Source: Planctomycetota bacterium
GTDB lineage: Bacteria; Planctomycetota; Phycisphaerae; Phycisphaerales; SM1A02
Assembly (NCBI GenBank): GCA_022568135.1
Contig: JADFFQ010000008.1
Location: forward strand, 24,399-88,398
Length of the DNA: 64,000 bases
Reading direction: 5' to 3'
Shown here: piece by piece, positions 27,932 through 36,046 of the stretch
Position numbering within the stretch: position 1 is the stretch's first letter
Layout: every line of letters starts with the position of its first letter
Made by a program: the position numbers and the translations under genes
Notes under the pieces: generated by a model
Told to the model about the DNA's origin: nothing
The model's database searches: none
The model's input: only the letters and a program-made list of their open reading frames with translations

Positions 27932-28948
27932 TTACCGGCCGCCGGCGTAGGTATTTCGGCCGAGATGAGACACCGCCGTCGAGGCGGCGAAACCGGCCAC
28001 AATCAGGCCCAGCGACACGGCCACCTCCGTGGCCGACGGGGCGAAGAACTCGGCCTCCTCGATGGCCCGGACCGCGAGGTCGCCGACTGGTACGCCCGGC
28101 CTCTGGAACGGCCACAAGCCGACGACCGCCCCCAGCAGGAGCCCCAGCAGCACACCCAACGTCGCCTTTTCAAATCGATCCAGCAGCAGCTTGATCAAAT
28201 TGCTCACCGCAACGATGCCGAGCATCATGCCAAGTCCCACGGGAATGAAGACTCGCATCGCCTGGCCGAGCTGCCCCCAATCGCGGTGGGCCACGGCCTC
28301 GGCGGCGCTGTCGATCGCGCTGAGAATCACGACGTATTGTCCCAGGACGAGCAGGACATACCCGCCCGAGATGCCCGGGAGGATCATCGCGGAGCCGCCG
28401 GCGATTCCCGCCAACACGAGCATGGCCATGACCCGGTTCGCGTCCGTCGAAGCCGGCGCCGCGCCGCCCGGGTCAGTGACAGCCAGCGCGACCATCGCCG
28501 CCAAACCCACGATCGAGCCGACGACCACTGTCGAGTCAACGGGACTCAGCAACCGCCAAAGCACCGGCACGCCCCCCAGGGTCAACCCGATGAACAGGCT
28601 GTACATGATCCAGCGATGGTCAACGACGAGATCCTTGACGATGCCGGCCAGGCCGACAATCGACACCGCTGCGGCGCACGCCACACAGCCAAGAAGAAGA
28701 AGCGTCCTCGCCGAGAACCGAAACGTGGATACTTCGGCAACGCCCCGTATGAACTGCGGGTAGATGCCCACCGCAAGCAGCATCGTCCCGCCCGAAATCC
28801 CAGGCACGAGATTAGCCAATCCCATGAGCAACCCGCCGAGGACACCCTTGATAGCGATGGTCGGGCCGTCGGGTTTCGCTGAGCCGAACAATTGCCTGGG
28901 CATGACTGATCGCTCCGGCACGATCGTAGCGATCTCGCTCGGCCCCAT
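27932..28948 (-). CDS. DUF368 family membrane protein (polyprenyl-phosphate translocase type)
   Basis: About 338 residues, eight to nine membrane segments, and the two internally repeated signatures LVPGISGGTMLL (first half) and ILPGISGGYVLL (second half) that mark DUF368. Members have recently been shown to translocate undecaprenyl phosphate in some bacteria (PopT); I infer the same here. That would suit the surrounding sugar-nucleotide genes (CapD-like, galE). Start could be at 28948, 28984 or 28903; the conserved part begins soon after 28903. Confidence 0.85.
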   Translation of the reverse strand: MGPSEIATIVPERSVMPRQLFGSAKPDGPTIAIKGVLGGLLMGLANLVPGISGGTMLLAVGIYPQFIRGVAEVSTFRFSARTLLLLGCVACAAAVSIVGLAGIVKDLVVDHRWIMYSLFIGLTLGGVPVLWRLLSPVDSTVVVGSIVGLAAMVALAVTDPGGAAPASTDANRVMAMLVLAGIAGGSAMILPGISGGYVLLVLGQYVVILSAIDSAAEAVAHRDWGQLGQAMRVFIPVGLGMMLGIVAVSNLIKLLLDRFEKATLGVLLGLLLGAVVGLWPFQRPGVPVGDLAVRAIEEAEFFAPSATEVAVSLGLIVAGFAASTAVSHLGRNTYAGGR

Positions 28949-29056
28949 CACATGCCCGCCATGACCGATCCAGGCTTCGATCATCCCCGCTCAACCAACG
29001 ACGGCATTCGCTACCATGCCATCGACTGTTGCGCTGGCCGATGTGGAGCCGAATCA

Positions 29057-30076
29057 ATGAACGTGCTGGTGACCGGCGGGGCAGGATACATCGGCTCGCA
29101 CGCGGCGCTGCGACTGCTGCAAGACGGTCATCACGTCATGATCGTCGATGATCTCTCGCGCGGCCGGCGCGGCGCAATCAACGCACTTCAAGACGTAGCC
29201 GAGCTGCAATTCCTCGAAGCGGACTTCGGCGACAAGCCGGCCATGATCGACCTGATGCGCGATCGCTCGATCGACCTGGTCATGCACTTCGCCGCGCTCA
29301 CCTACGTGGACGAATCGGTCAGCCAGCCGCTGCGCTATTACCGCAACAACGCCGCCAACGCCCTTTCACTGCTGGACGCGATGGAGCAGACCGGCGTCAA
29401 TCGATTTGTCTTCTCCAGCACCTGTGCAACCTACGGCGAGCCGGCCCCGCAGCACATCCCCATCACAGAAGACTGCCCGCAGAGGCCGATCAATCCCTAT
29501 GGCCGGTCGAAGCTGGCCGTGGAGCAAATGCTCTTTGACCACCTGCACGCGAAGACGGCCGGAGGCGAGGAATTCGCCTTCGCCACCCTGCGCTACTTCA
29601 ACGTCGCCGGCAGCGACCGCAATGGCCGCCTCGGTGAGGACCACCATCCGGAAACACATCTGATTCCAATATGCCTTGACGTTGCGCTGGGGAAGCGCGA
29701 CGCGATCACGATCTTCGGCACCGACTATGACTCGCCGGATGGCACCTGCATCCGTGATTACGTGCACGTGGACGATCTGATCGACGCCCATGTCACCGTG
29801 ATGAACTCGCTCAGGCCCGGCGATGGACGCGCGTACAACATCGGCATCGGCAAGGGATACTCGGTGCGAGAGATCATCGACGCCGCGCGTCGCGTCACCG
29901 CCGTGGACTTTGAGGCCCAAGAAGGCCCGCGCCGGCCGGGTGACCCACCCATCCTCTACGCCGATGCTTCCAAGATCCGCGACGATCTCGGCTGGTCCGC
30001 CCAGATCACCGACCTCAACGAGATCATCGCCACCGCCTGGCACTGGCGCCAGACCCATCCCGACGGATACCACTGA
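29057..30076 (+). CDS. galE: UDP-glucose 4-epimerase
   Basis: A 339-residue extended short-chain dehydrogenase. It has the NAD-binding motif VLVTGGAGYIGSH at 3-15, the catalytic serine region FSSTCATYG, the YGRSK Tyr-Lys pair, and the substrate-region RYFNVAGSD and CIRDYVHVDD. It interconverts UDP-glucose and UDP-galactose. ATG 29057 gives the exact family start. It is divergent from the DUF368 gene. Its stop is 36 bases from the left boundary of the island. Confidence 0.94.
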   Translation: MNVLVTGGAGYIGSHAALRLLQDGHHVMIVDDLSRGRRGAINALQDVAELQFLEADFGDKPAMIDLMRDRSIDLVMHFAALTYVDESVSQPLRYYRNNAANALSLLDAMEQTGVNRFVFSSTCATYGEPAPQHIPITEDCPQRPINPYGRSKLAVEQMLFDHLHAKTAGGEEFAFATLRYFNVAGSDRNGRLGEDHHPETHLIPICLDVALGKRDAITIFGTDYDSPDGTCIRDYVHVDDLIDAHVTVMNSLRPGDGRAYNIGIGKGYSVREIIDAARRVTAVDFEAQEGPRRPGDPPILYADASKIRDDLGWSAQITDLNEIIATAWHWRQTHPDGYH

Positions 30077-30112
30077 TCCCTCGACGCGCGCCTCAAGCCT
30101 CAATCCTTCCCC

Positions 30113-30144
30113 CAATGGAGCCGGGGGGAATCGAACCCCCGTGC
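30113..30144. repeat. attL: left 32-bp direct repeat
   Basis: An exact copy of the tmRNA 3'-end sequence at 58329-58360. The flanking bases differ on both sides. On the plus strand it continues the integrase reading frame (QWSRGESNPRA) into the downstream codons up to 30343, although here no integrase gene precedes it. Confidence 0.93.
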
Positions 30145-30343
30145 TGACTCCACGAAACCCTGCGATAACAGTGGTTTCGCGCCCAAGGCGAACCAAGGCG
30201 GTGCAGAATCCGGTGCAGTTGACACCGAAACGGCTCCGATCGACCCCGATCTGCAACACCTGATCGACGGTTGGCCGACGCTGTCGAAGCCGGTCAAGGC
30301 GGGCATCGTCGCGATGGTACGAGCCTACGATCCCAAGGCATGA
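30145..30343 (+). other. Detached 3' exon-like extension of the island integrase frame
   Basis: Reading in the frame set by the att repeat, 66 codons follow before TGA at 30341-30343. They encode DSTKPCDNSGFAPKANQG, later DPDLQHLIDGWPTLSKPVKA, and end with VAMVRAYDPKA. If the island ends were joined at the 32-bp core, the integrase gene at 57078 would read into this segment, giving 493 instead of 438 residues. The amphipathic tail resembles C-terminal tails of other planctomycete integrases, from memory. In the integrated state the segment has no start of its own. Confidence 0.7.
30196..30218. repeat. Candidate integrase arm site, left
   Basis: The 23-bp sequence aggcggtgcagaatccggtg plus cag is found exactly here and at 58183-58205 near the right end. 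It contains two ggtgcag words 12 bp apart. It is read in different frames in the two places, so conservation is at DNA level. It lies 52 bp inside attL. Confidence 0.6.
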
Positions 30344-30534
30344 GCAGACCGTCGACAAACCGGGCAAACGGTCGCGGCGCTGGCGGCAACGGTTGTGAAC
30401 GGCTAGGGTGCGGGTGAAGATAGCGCTAACTGAGGCGAGTCCTGTCTTGCCATGTCACGGATGGAGAGACATGGCAGGGCAGTCGAGACCCGGCGGCCCA
30501 ACTGACGCTATGAGCTTCCAAAAGGATCGCGGCA

Positions 30535-30738
30535 ATGGGCATGAATGTTGTAATTGAGGTAATGATTGCTAACTTGAATCGCCACCGCAAGCATCTTGAT
30601 GATGCAACGATCACCCTGATTGACCAGCTCGTGGAGACGGATGGGCTGCCTGACGAGTCACAAAAGGATGCTCTCTATCTGGCCGAGCGGCAACTGAGGA
30701 ATGATCTCGGAGATGATGAATACTTCGGAAGGACTTGA
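30535..30738 (+). CDS. Small hypothetical protein
   Basis: A 67-residue acidic protein (VIEVMIANLNRHRKHLDDATITLIDQLVETDGLPDE...LAERQLRNDLGDDEYFGRT) without known domain. AAGGA lies about eight bases before ATG 30535, and the codons are mixed rather than strongly GC3-biased, unlike chromosomal neighbours. It is the first gene inside the left end of the island. Function unknown. Confidence 0.5.
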   Translation: MGMNVVIEVMIANLNRHRKHLDDATITLIDQLVETDGLPDESQKDALYLAERQLRNDLGDDEYFGRT

Positions 30739-30885
30739 TCTCAAACTAGGACACTACCGTACCGGTGATGAGCCAGCGTGATGGCATGCCGATCACCCGG
30801 ATGCTTCGGTAGCCGTCCGAGCTGCCCCGCCTGTGCGGCAGTGGACTGGCAGGCGGTGATAATGCCACCATAGGTGCATGTGACA

Positions 30886-31293
30886 ATGACCGAACCCTCG
30901 ACTGCCAACATGCTGGCGGCAACGCTCAATTGCGATCTGAAAGCTATCAAGGACCAGTTGGATGCCGGTGTCGATGTCAACGCCCAGACCTCCGCGGGCA
31001 ACACGGTGCTGCATGCCGCGGCCCTGGGCGTGGATGCCGACATCGTCGCCTTCCTCATCGAGAACGGGGCCGAAATCAACGGCCGCGACAAGTACGGGAA
31101 GACACCGCTGCATTGTGCGGCACGAATAGGTCACACCGAGATCGCCACTCGACTCATCGATCATGGGGCCAGCGTCAACGCCATGGCCAGGAACGGCTCG
31201 TTCCCCCTGGACTGGGCGACCAAGTTCGAGAATGAAGACGTTGCCACCCTGCTCCGCGCTCATGGCGGCGAGAACGGCACGGCCCTAAAGTGA
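30886..31293 (+). CDS. Ankyrin repeat protein
   Basis: A 135-residue protein made of about three and a half ankyrin repeats: AGNTVLHAAALGVDADIVAFLIENGAEIN, GKTPLHCAARIGHTEIATRLIDHGASVN, and a degenerate third GSFPLDWATKFENEDVATLLRAHGG. No signal peptide or transmembrane segment, so cytoplasmic. Ankyrin proteins mediate protein contacts; the partner is unknown. ATG 30886 has AGGTG at good spacing; a GTG at 30874 is the other option. Confidence 0.8.
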   Translation: MTEPSTANMLAATLNCDLKAIKDQLDAGVDVNAQTSAGNTVLHAAALGVDADIVAFLIENGAEINGRDKYGKTPLHCAARIGHTEIATRLIDHGASVNAMARNGSFPLDWATKFENEDVATLLRAHGGENGTALK

Positions 31294-31354
31294 CGCTGCC
31301 AAGCGCGGTCCAGGGGGCATTGAGTGTGCGGGAGCCGGCCGCCTATGCTTTGGT

Positions 31355-31660
31355 ATGAGCAACCGAAGGTGGGCGGAGATTCCAGAGGTTGATCGGGACG
31401 CGATGCGCGAGGGGGATCGTGCTAACCGGGCGGCGAGGCGGTTGGAGTCGTTGCGCAGGCGACAGGTGAAAGGGCCGCCGTTGAGGCTGCGGCAGGTGGT
31501 GGGGTTTGATGACGATACGCTGGCGCTGGTCGATGAGTTGACCGAGGTGTTGGGGGGTGCATCGCGCCGCGTGGCGATCCGGCTGGCAGTGTCGCGGATG
31601 CTGGGGTCGAGCGACGTAGAGTCGATGAGGGATCGGGGTGTCGTGGGTACGGTTCGATAG
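31355..31660 (+). CDS. Small basic protein, possible ribbon-helix-helix regulator
   Basis: A 101-residue Arg-rich protein. The segment RLRQVVGFDDDTLALVDELTEVLGGASRRVAIRLAVSRMLGSSD has the strand-helix-helix character of ribbon-helix-helix proteins (a beta strand followed by LVDELTEVLG and RVAIRLAVSRML). The assignment is by pattern only. It converges with the left integrase and may regulate it. Confidence 0.5.
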   Translation: MSNRRWAEIPEVDRDAMREGDRANRAARRLESLRRRQVKGPPLRLRQVVGFDDDTLALVDELTEVLGGASRRVAIRLAVSRMLGSSDVESMRDRGVVGTVR

Positions 31661-31711
31661 CACCCTCCCGCGCAAACTCCCACCGAGGCGCGACCACACC
31701 CTAAGCAATCA

Positions 31712-32713
31712 TCACTCATCACCCTTCCCCTGTGGGGTGGTCCAGTCCGAGACCCTGCGGCTGCGGAAGGGGACGTGCAACAGCCCGGCCGCCTTGCGCT
31801 TCGCCTGCTCAGGCCGTCGGTCGTATCGCTGCGTCGTGGTGACCTGGCTGTGGCCGGCGAGCTTCTGTACCAGCGACACATCGGCCCCGGCATCGAGCAG
31901 GTCGCCCACGAAAGTGCGGCGTAGGTCGTGGGGTGAGAAGTGTTCCAGCCCCGCTTGCTTCGCTCGCTTCTTGAGGATGCCGTAGACCGCCTGAGCCGAC
32001 AGTCGCCGGCCGACCTGGACCTTGCCACCTTTGCGGATCGGGACAAAGAGCGGCCCATCGTCGTCGCCTCTGCTGGCGATCCAATCCTCAAGCGCTTGCT
32101 GGGCGCCGCCGGTCACGTAGGCGATGCGTTCCTGGTTGCCTTTGCCGCGGACGGTGAGGGCGTCCGTCTCGGAGTCGTAGTCGGCCAGATCGATGCCCAC
32201 GGCTTCGGAGCGCCGCAGGCCGGCGCCGTACAGGACGGCCAGCAGTGCCGCGTCACGTCGGCCGGATGCGGTTGGGTCGTCGGTGCAAACGTCGAACAGC
32301 CCGCGCAGCTCACCAGCGCCCAAGGCGCGTCCCTTTGGGAGCATGGAGCCTTTGACAGCCGACACATCAACTGCCCGCTGGTAGCTTTCTCCGTCCAGCA
32401 AGCCGAGCCGCCAGGAGGCTTTCAGGACGCCACGCAAAGCCGCCAGCATCTTGTTGGCGGTGGAGGGTGAATACCGCTCGGCCAGGGTGGATCGGATCGC
32501 AGCCGTGTGCTCGTGGCGAAGCCGATGCCAGGAAAACATTTCAGCATCCGCCCGGCCTCCGGTGGCCATGTCCGCGATCGTGTTCAAGGCACCGAGCATC
32601 GTGCGCCGCGAGCCGGCCGAGAGACCGGCCAGGTAGACCTCAACCGGATGGTCGGTCCGTCCCGCTTCGGCCAGGGTGGTCGTTTCGATGGTGGTCAGCG
32701 GTTTCGTGGTCAT
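31712..32713 (-). CDS. Tyrosine recombinase/integrase (left-end copy)
   Basis: A 333-residue XerC/D-like recombinase. An N-terminal SAM-like domain (about 20-115) precedes a catalytic domain with Arg in LYGAGLRRSEA (167/168), His262 and Arg265 in SPHDLRRTF, His288 in KLAGHSQVTTTQRYDRR and nucleophile Tyr297. The longer frame upstream is not coding-like; ATG 32713 overlaps the stop of the ATPase gene as ATGA, so the two are translationally coupled. No att duplication could be tied to this enzyme. It could serve a nested element or resolve the island. Confidence 0.9.
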   Translation of the reverse strand: MTTKPLTTIETTTLAEAGRTDHPVEVYLAGLSAGSRRTMLGALNTIADMATGGRADAEMFSWHRLRHEHTAAIRSTLAERYSPSTANKMLAALRGVLKASWRLGLLDGESYQRAVDVSAVKGSMLPKGRALGAGELRGLFDVCTDDPTASGRRDAALLAVLYGAGLRRSEAVGIDLADYDSETDALTVRGKGNQERIAYVTGGAQQALEDWIASRGDDDGPLFVPIRKGGKVQVGRRLSAQAVYGILKKRAKQAGLEHFSPHDLRRTFVGDLLDAGADVSLVQKLAGHSQVTTTQRYDRRPEQAKRKAAGLLHVPFRSRRVSDWTTPQGKGDE

Positions 32714-33366
32714 AGCATCTCCCCCGCTTCGACCAGTTGCAGCGCACGCCGCATATTGTTCTTGCACTGACGCATCAGGGCCACATACTTCGCAAGCGGC
32801 TGTGCGTCCAGACCCTCGGCCGCGGCGATCTCTTTGACGCGCCAGGCAAACGCCTCGGCCAGCCCTTGGTTGGTGAGCCGGATGCAGTGGCAGCGCGAGT
32901 AGAGCGGGCCGTTGTCGGTGCCGAACAGATCGGAGTCCGGCTGCCGCGTGGTTGTGAAGATCACCACACAATGCTTGGGCAAAGCCTCAAGAAACGTCAG
33001 CAGAAGATCGACACCGCCCTGTGTGATCGCATGTGCCTCATTGACGATCCAGACCCGGTACGGCTTGTCTGCCGACCACGTACAAAGGTGCGCTGACCGC
33101 TCGATCTCGGCCACGGCCGCCTTGTCCAGCTTCGCGCCGGGTAGCTCGGTGATGAAGAATGGATCGGCCAGGGTGCTGGCGATCACCCAGGCCAGGGACG
33201 ACTTGCCCGTGCCGCTGTTGTTGCCGCCGGCACAGTCGATGAAGAAGGCGCCGCGATCGAAGCCGGGCCGCTCGATGATGCGTCGGGCTGTCTTGACAGC
33301 TCGATCCTGGCCGACCAGATCGGCCCACGACTTCGGACGGTACTGCTGATACAGTGGTTGTGCCAT
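32710..33366 (-). CDS. Short clamp-loader-like AAA+ ATPase
   Basis: A 218-residue protein that begins like DnaX/RFC small subunits: LYQQYRPKSWADLVGQDRAVKTARRII. The Walker A motif is GNNSGTGKSS (48-57); the Walker B position reads WIVNEAHAI (Asn109-Glu110), an Asn in place of the usual Asp; a sensor-like strand VVIFTTTRQPD follows. It lacks the C-terminal oligomerisation collar of DnaX. Its stop overlaps the integrase start, so the ATPase is made with the recombinase. Pairing suggests a role in DNA processing at integration or replication, which is inference. Confidence 0.8.
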   Translation of the reverse strand: MAQPLYQQYRPKSWADLVGQDRAVKTARRIIERPGFDRGAFFIDCAGGNNSGTGKSSLAWVIASTLADPFFITELPGAKLDKAAVAEIERSAHLCTWSADKPYRVWIVNEAHAITQGGVDLLLTFLEALPKHCVVIFTTTRQPDSDLFGTDNGPLYSRCHCIRLTNQGLAEAFAWRVKEIAAAEGLDAQPLAKYVALMRQCKNNMRRALQLVEAGEML

Positions 33367-34079
33367 GACTGCTAACTCCAGTTGTGGCCACGCTCCCGGC
33401 TGTTCACGCAGCGCGGGAGCATTTCATTCGGTGCGCTTCACGGCGAAGCGCGGTTACCGTTGAGAAGCATCATTCTCATACGCAAAGTAACACACTGTGT
33501 CGGCAGTGCAAGCGCGCTTTCGACAAAGTTTTCGACTTCTTTGCGTTGCCTTTGAACTGCGCGCGCGGACCAAGTGAATGACCAATGCCATCATCTGACT
33601 TATGACCCTACCACCGTCGCGGTCCCTCACCACCGACACCGGCCGCCGTGCGGTGGGTGTGATGTCGTGGCCGGCGGGGGGTTCGACTTCCTGCGGTCGT
33701 GGCGGTTTGGTGTTTTCCCCTGACGGGGGTTGTTGTAAGGGTGAGGACCACCCGGAGTCGTGTAACCATCATTTTTTTCTACAGGCCGCCCCCCTTGCAA
33801 ACGCCTGGTGCGCTTCAAAAAAAAATCTGCGCCGACCATCGGTTTCGTACTGGCTGATGGTGACGCCTCGTAGGGGTTCATCTCATCATCGCGTGACGCA
33901 ACGGGTGGCGTCTCCCCTTCCGGCCTTGCAGGGGGGTCTATCTAAGCGGGGGTTGCCGGGGTCTCGTTGAGGTGGAGGCGGACGCCAACCTCAACGGTGA
34001 CGTTGATGACGACGACCTCGGGATTCTGCTCGGCGAGTAGGGCCTGTGTTCGTGAGCGACCCTGGAGGCCCTCCGACTT
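33367..34079. other. 713-base region with no intact gene
   Basis: The segment next to the ATPase start (33367-33600) is relatively AT-rich and probably carries its promoter. Homopolymer runs occur at 33770-33832. A fragment of a dockerin-like protein lies at 33972-34040. A 122-codon plus frame at 33602-33970 has no features of a protein. Confidence 0.5.
33972..34040 (+). pseudogene. Dockerin-like C-terminal remnant
   Basis: The frame reads VEADANLNGDVDDDDLGILLGE and stops. The Asp/Asn-rich calcium-loop pattern followed by DLGILLG is that of the last dockerin-like repeat of planctomycete secreted proteins. There is no start or upstream protein. Confidence 0.5.
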
Positions 34080-34328
34080 TCAAGACCGCCTTCCGTATCC
34101 CAACTCCGAGATACATCGGGCTGGATCCTGACCGCACGCCCGGCACCATCTGACGAATTCGATGGGGTCGATTCGCCGATCGCCGGTCTCGGATTTGTGG
34201 ACGAAGGTGTGGGGCCGCCTGAGCCGCCGGCCCAGTTCGCGCTGTGTCAATCCCGCGTCCAGCCGCCACTGCCGCAGCAGTGTGCGGAGTCGCCGGTAAG
34301 AAGGGCTGTGTTGGGGTCTTGTGCCCAC
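34080..34328 (-). CDS. XRE-family helix-turn-helix protein
   Basis: An 82-residue protein with a Cro/C1-type fold: LRTLLRQWRLDAGLTQRELGRRLRRPHTFVHKSETGDRRIDPIEFVRWCRACG, where LTQRELGRRL and the recognition helix are clear. It ends SELGYGRRS. It could control the ATPase-integrase pair, which lies downstream on the same strand after about 0.7 kb. Confidence 0.75.
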   Translation of the reverse strand: MGTRPQHSPSYRRLRTLLRQWRLDAGLTQRELGRRLRRPHTFVHKSETGDRRIDPIEFVRWCRACGQDPARCISELGYGRRS

Positions 34329-34389
34329 GCCGGAAACACGCTATAAGGGTGTCCGGCTGTTCCTAGATTGGTAACACCATCACACCCCT

Positions 34390-35823
34390 GTGGAGGATTG
34401 GCCGATGGACCTGACAGCCAGACCGATGGTGACGGGCATTTGTATCGCGGCCGCAACCGTTTCCACAGTGGGCGCCCAAGTCGCGTTTGACCGCCCTGTG
34501 GTTTATGACACTGGCGGCGAAAGCCCCAGGAAGATGGTCGTAGGGGACCTCAACGGGGACGGCCACCTCGATGTTGCCGTCGCCTGTCAGACCAGTCACA
34601 CTGTGGCGGTGCTCCTCAACAATGGAGACGGCACGTTAGGAGCAGCGACCAACTACGCTGTGGGGAGCATCGAGCCGCTCGGTGTGGCGATCGGAGATTT
34701 CAATGGGGACGGCCACCTCGACCTTGCCACGGCGAACAGCGGCGCAAACGAGAACCTCGGCGATGTCTCGGTGCTGTTGAATGATGGTTTCGGTAGTTTC
34801 TCAGTCGTGGCAACCTATGGCGCTGGCCAAAGGCCGAGGTTCATCGTCGCCTGCGATTTGAACGGTGACTCCTACCCGGACCTCGCGGTCACAAATGGCC
34901 GTTCCAACGACCTGTCGGTGCTCCTCAACGACGCAACTGGCAACGGGACGTTCACACCAGCGGAAAGCGCCTACCCGGTTGGCGCCGGTCCGCGCGATGT
35001 TACGGCCGGAGATTTCGATGGCGATGGAGACCTCGACCTTGCGGTTGCAAACGATGGGACCGGTGGTGAAGTCAGTGACATCTCGGTGCTGTTCAACAAC
35101 GGTGATGGAGCCTTTTCAATCGCTGTGGCCTATGCAGTGGGAGACGGCCGTTCTGGTTCTGGCCCCTGGTCGATTGGAACGGGGGATCTGGACAACGATG
35201 GCGATCTCGATCTAACCGTCGCAAGCCACGCCAACAACGTCAACACCTTGGTGCTGCTGAACAACGGCAACGGCACATTCGCGCAGGCTGTCGGGTACAC
35301 GAGCGGCGGCGGGCCTGCAAGCTCTCTGGCTCTAGGTCACCTGGACGCGGACTCTGACCTCGATCTTGTCGTGGTCCATTTCACCAGCACTTGGTCGTAT
35401 CTGCTGAACGAGGGCGACGCCACCTTCGGGGATGCGGTGAACTCTGATGTGCCTGGCAGTAATCCCGAATCCGTTGTGCTTGCTGACCTCGACGAAGACG
35501 GCGATTTGGATGTGCTCATTTCCGCGCTGAGCGGCACGGTCTCCGTGATGCTGAACAACCCACCGCCCCCGCCCTGCACAGCCGACCTCAGCGGTCCGGT
35601 CGCCTTGCCCGATGGTGTTGTCGATGCGTTCGACCTCGCGGCCGTGCTGGGCGCGTGGTGTTCGGGGGTGAACGACCCGAACCCGCCGAGTCCGCCCTGC
35701 GAGAACTGCCTGCCGGAGTTTCTCGCCTTCGCGGACATCTCCGGTCCGGGCAACGCCCCCGACGGTTGCGTCGATGCGTTCGACCTGGCGAAGCTGCTGG
35801 CGGCGTGGGGGCCGTGTCTGTGA
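34390..35823 (+). CDS. Secreted FG-GAP/VCBS repeat protein with dockerin-like C-terminus
   Basis: A 477-residue protein with a signal peptide (VTGICIAAATVSTVGAQVAF) and about seven FG-GAP/VCBS repeats with the calcium-loop words DLNGDGHLD, DFNGDGHLD, DLNGDSYPD, DFDGDGDLD, DLDNDGDLD and DLDEDGDLD, expected to form a beta-propeller. The C-terminal 85 residues carry two dockerin-like segments (DGVVDAFDLAAVLGAWC and DGCVDAFDLAKLLAAWGPCL). Exported, probably surface-bound; partner or ligand unknown. It differs in style from the DNA-metabolism genes around it and looks like chromosomal planctomycete cargo. Confidence 0.85.
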   Translation: MEDWPMDLTARPMVTGICIAAATVSTVGAQVAFDRPVVYDTGGESPRKMVVGDLNGDGHLDVAVACQTSHTVAVLLNNGDGTLGAATNYAVGSIEPLGVAIGDFNGDGHLDLATANSGANENLGDVSVLLNDGFGSFSVVATYGAGQRPRFIVACDLNGDSYPDLAVTNGRSNDLSVLLNDATGNGTFTPAESAYPVGAGPRDVTAGDFDGDGDLDLAVANDGTGGEVSDISVLFNNGDGAFSIAVAYAVGDGRSGSGPWSIGTGDLDNDGDLDLTVASHANNVNTLVLLNNGNGTFAQAVGYTSGGGPASSLALGHLDADSDLDLVVVHFTSTWSYLLNEGDATFGDAVNSDVPGSNPESVVLADLDEDGDLDVLISALSGTVSVMLNNPPPPPCTADLSGPVALPDGVVDAFDLAAVLGAWCSGVNDPNPPSPPCENCLPEFLAFADISGPGNAPDGCVDAFDLAKLLAAWGPCL

Positions 35824-36046
35824 GCGTTGCGGGCGCGGCGGTCTGAGCCGCTGCAATCGCCCGAGATAAACATTGCAACCGGCCCGTGAGCCGTGGTATA
35901 CTGGTGCCTGACGAGCGTTCTCCGGCCGCGTCAGGGGATTGCGCCGATTGCCCATTGTATCTTGGCGGGGGACAGTGGTATCCTGGTGCGGTGTCCCGGA
36001 CGTCTGACCGCGAGCCATGAGCGCGCGGAGGAGCGTTGCAGAAACG

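Noticed and set aside
30113..30144. tRNA or second tmRNA at the left repeat
   Set aside because: Only the T-arm and one acceptor strand are present; no matching 5' half follows on the minus strand.
31600..33700. Own att sites for the left integrase
   Set aside because: I looked for a repeat on either side of the recombinase-ATPase pair and found none that stands out by eye.
33602..33970. 122-codon plus-strand frame between the ATPase and XRE genes
   Set aside because: Low-complexity and homopolymer-rich with no motif; the DNA has the look of a regulatory or decayed region.
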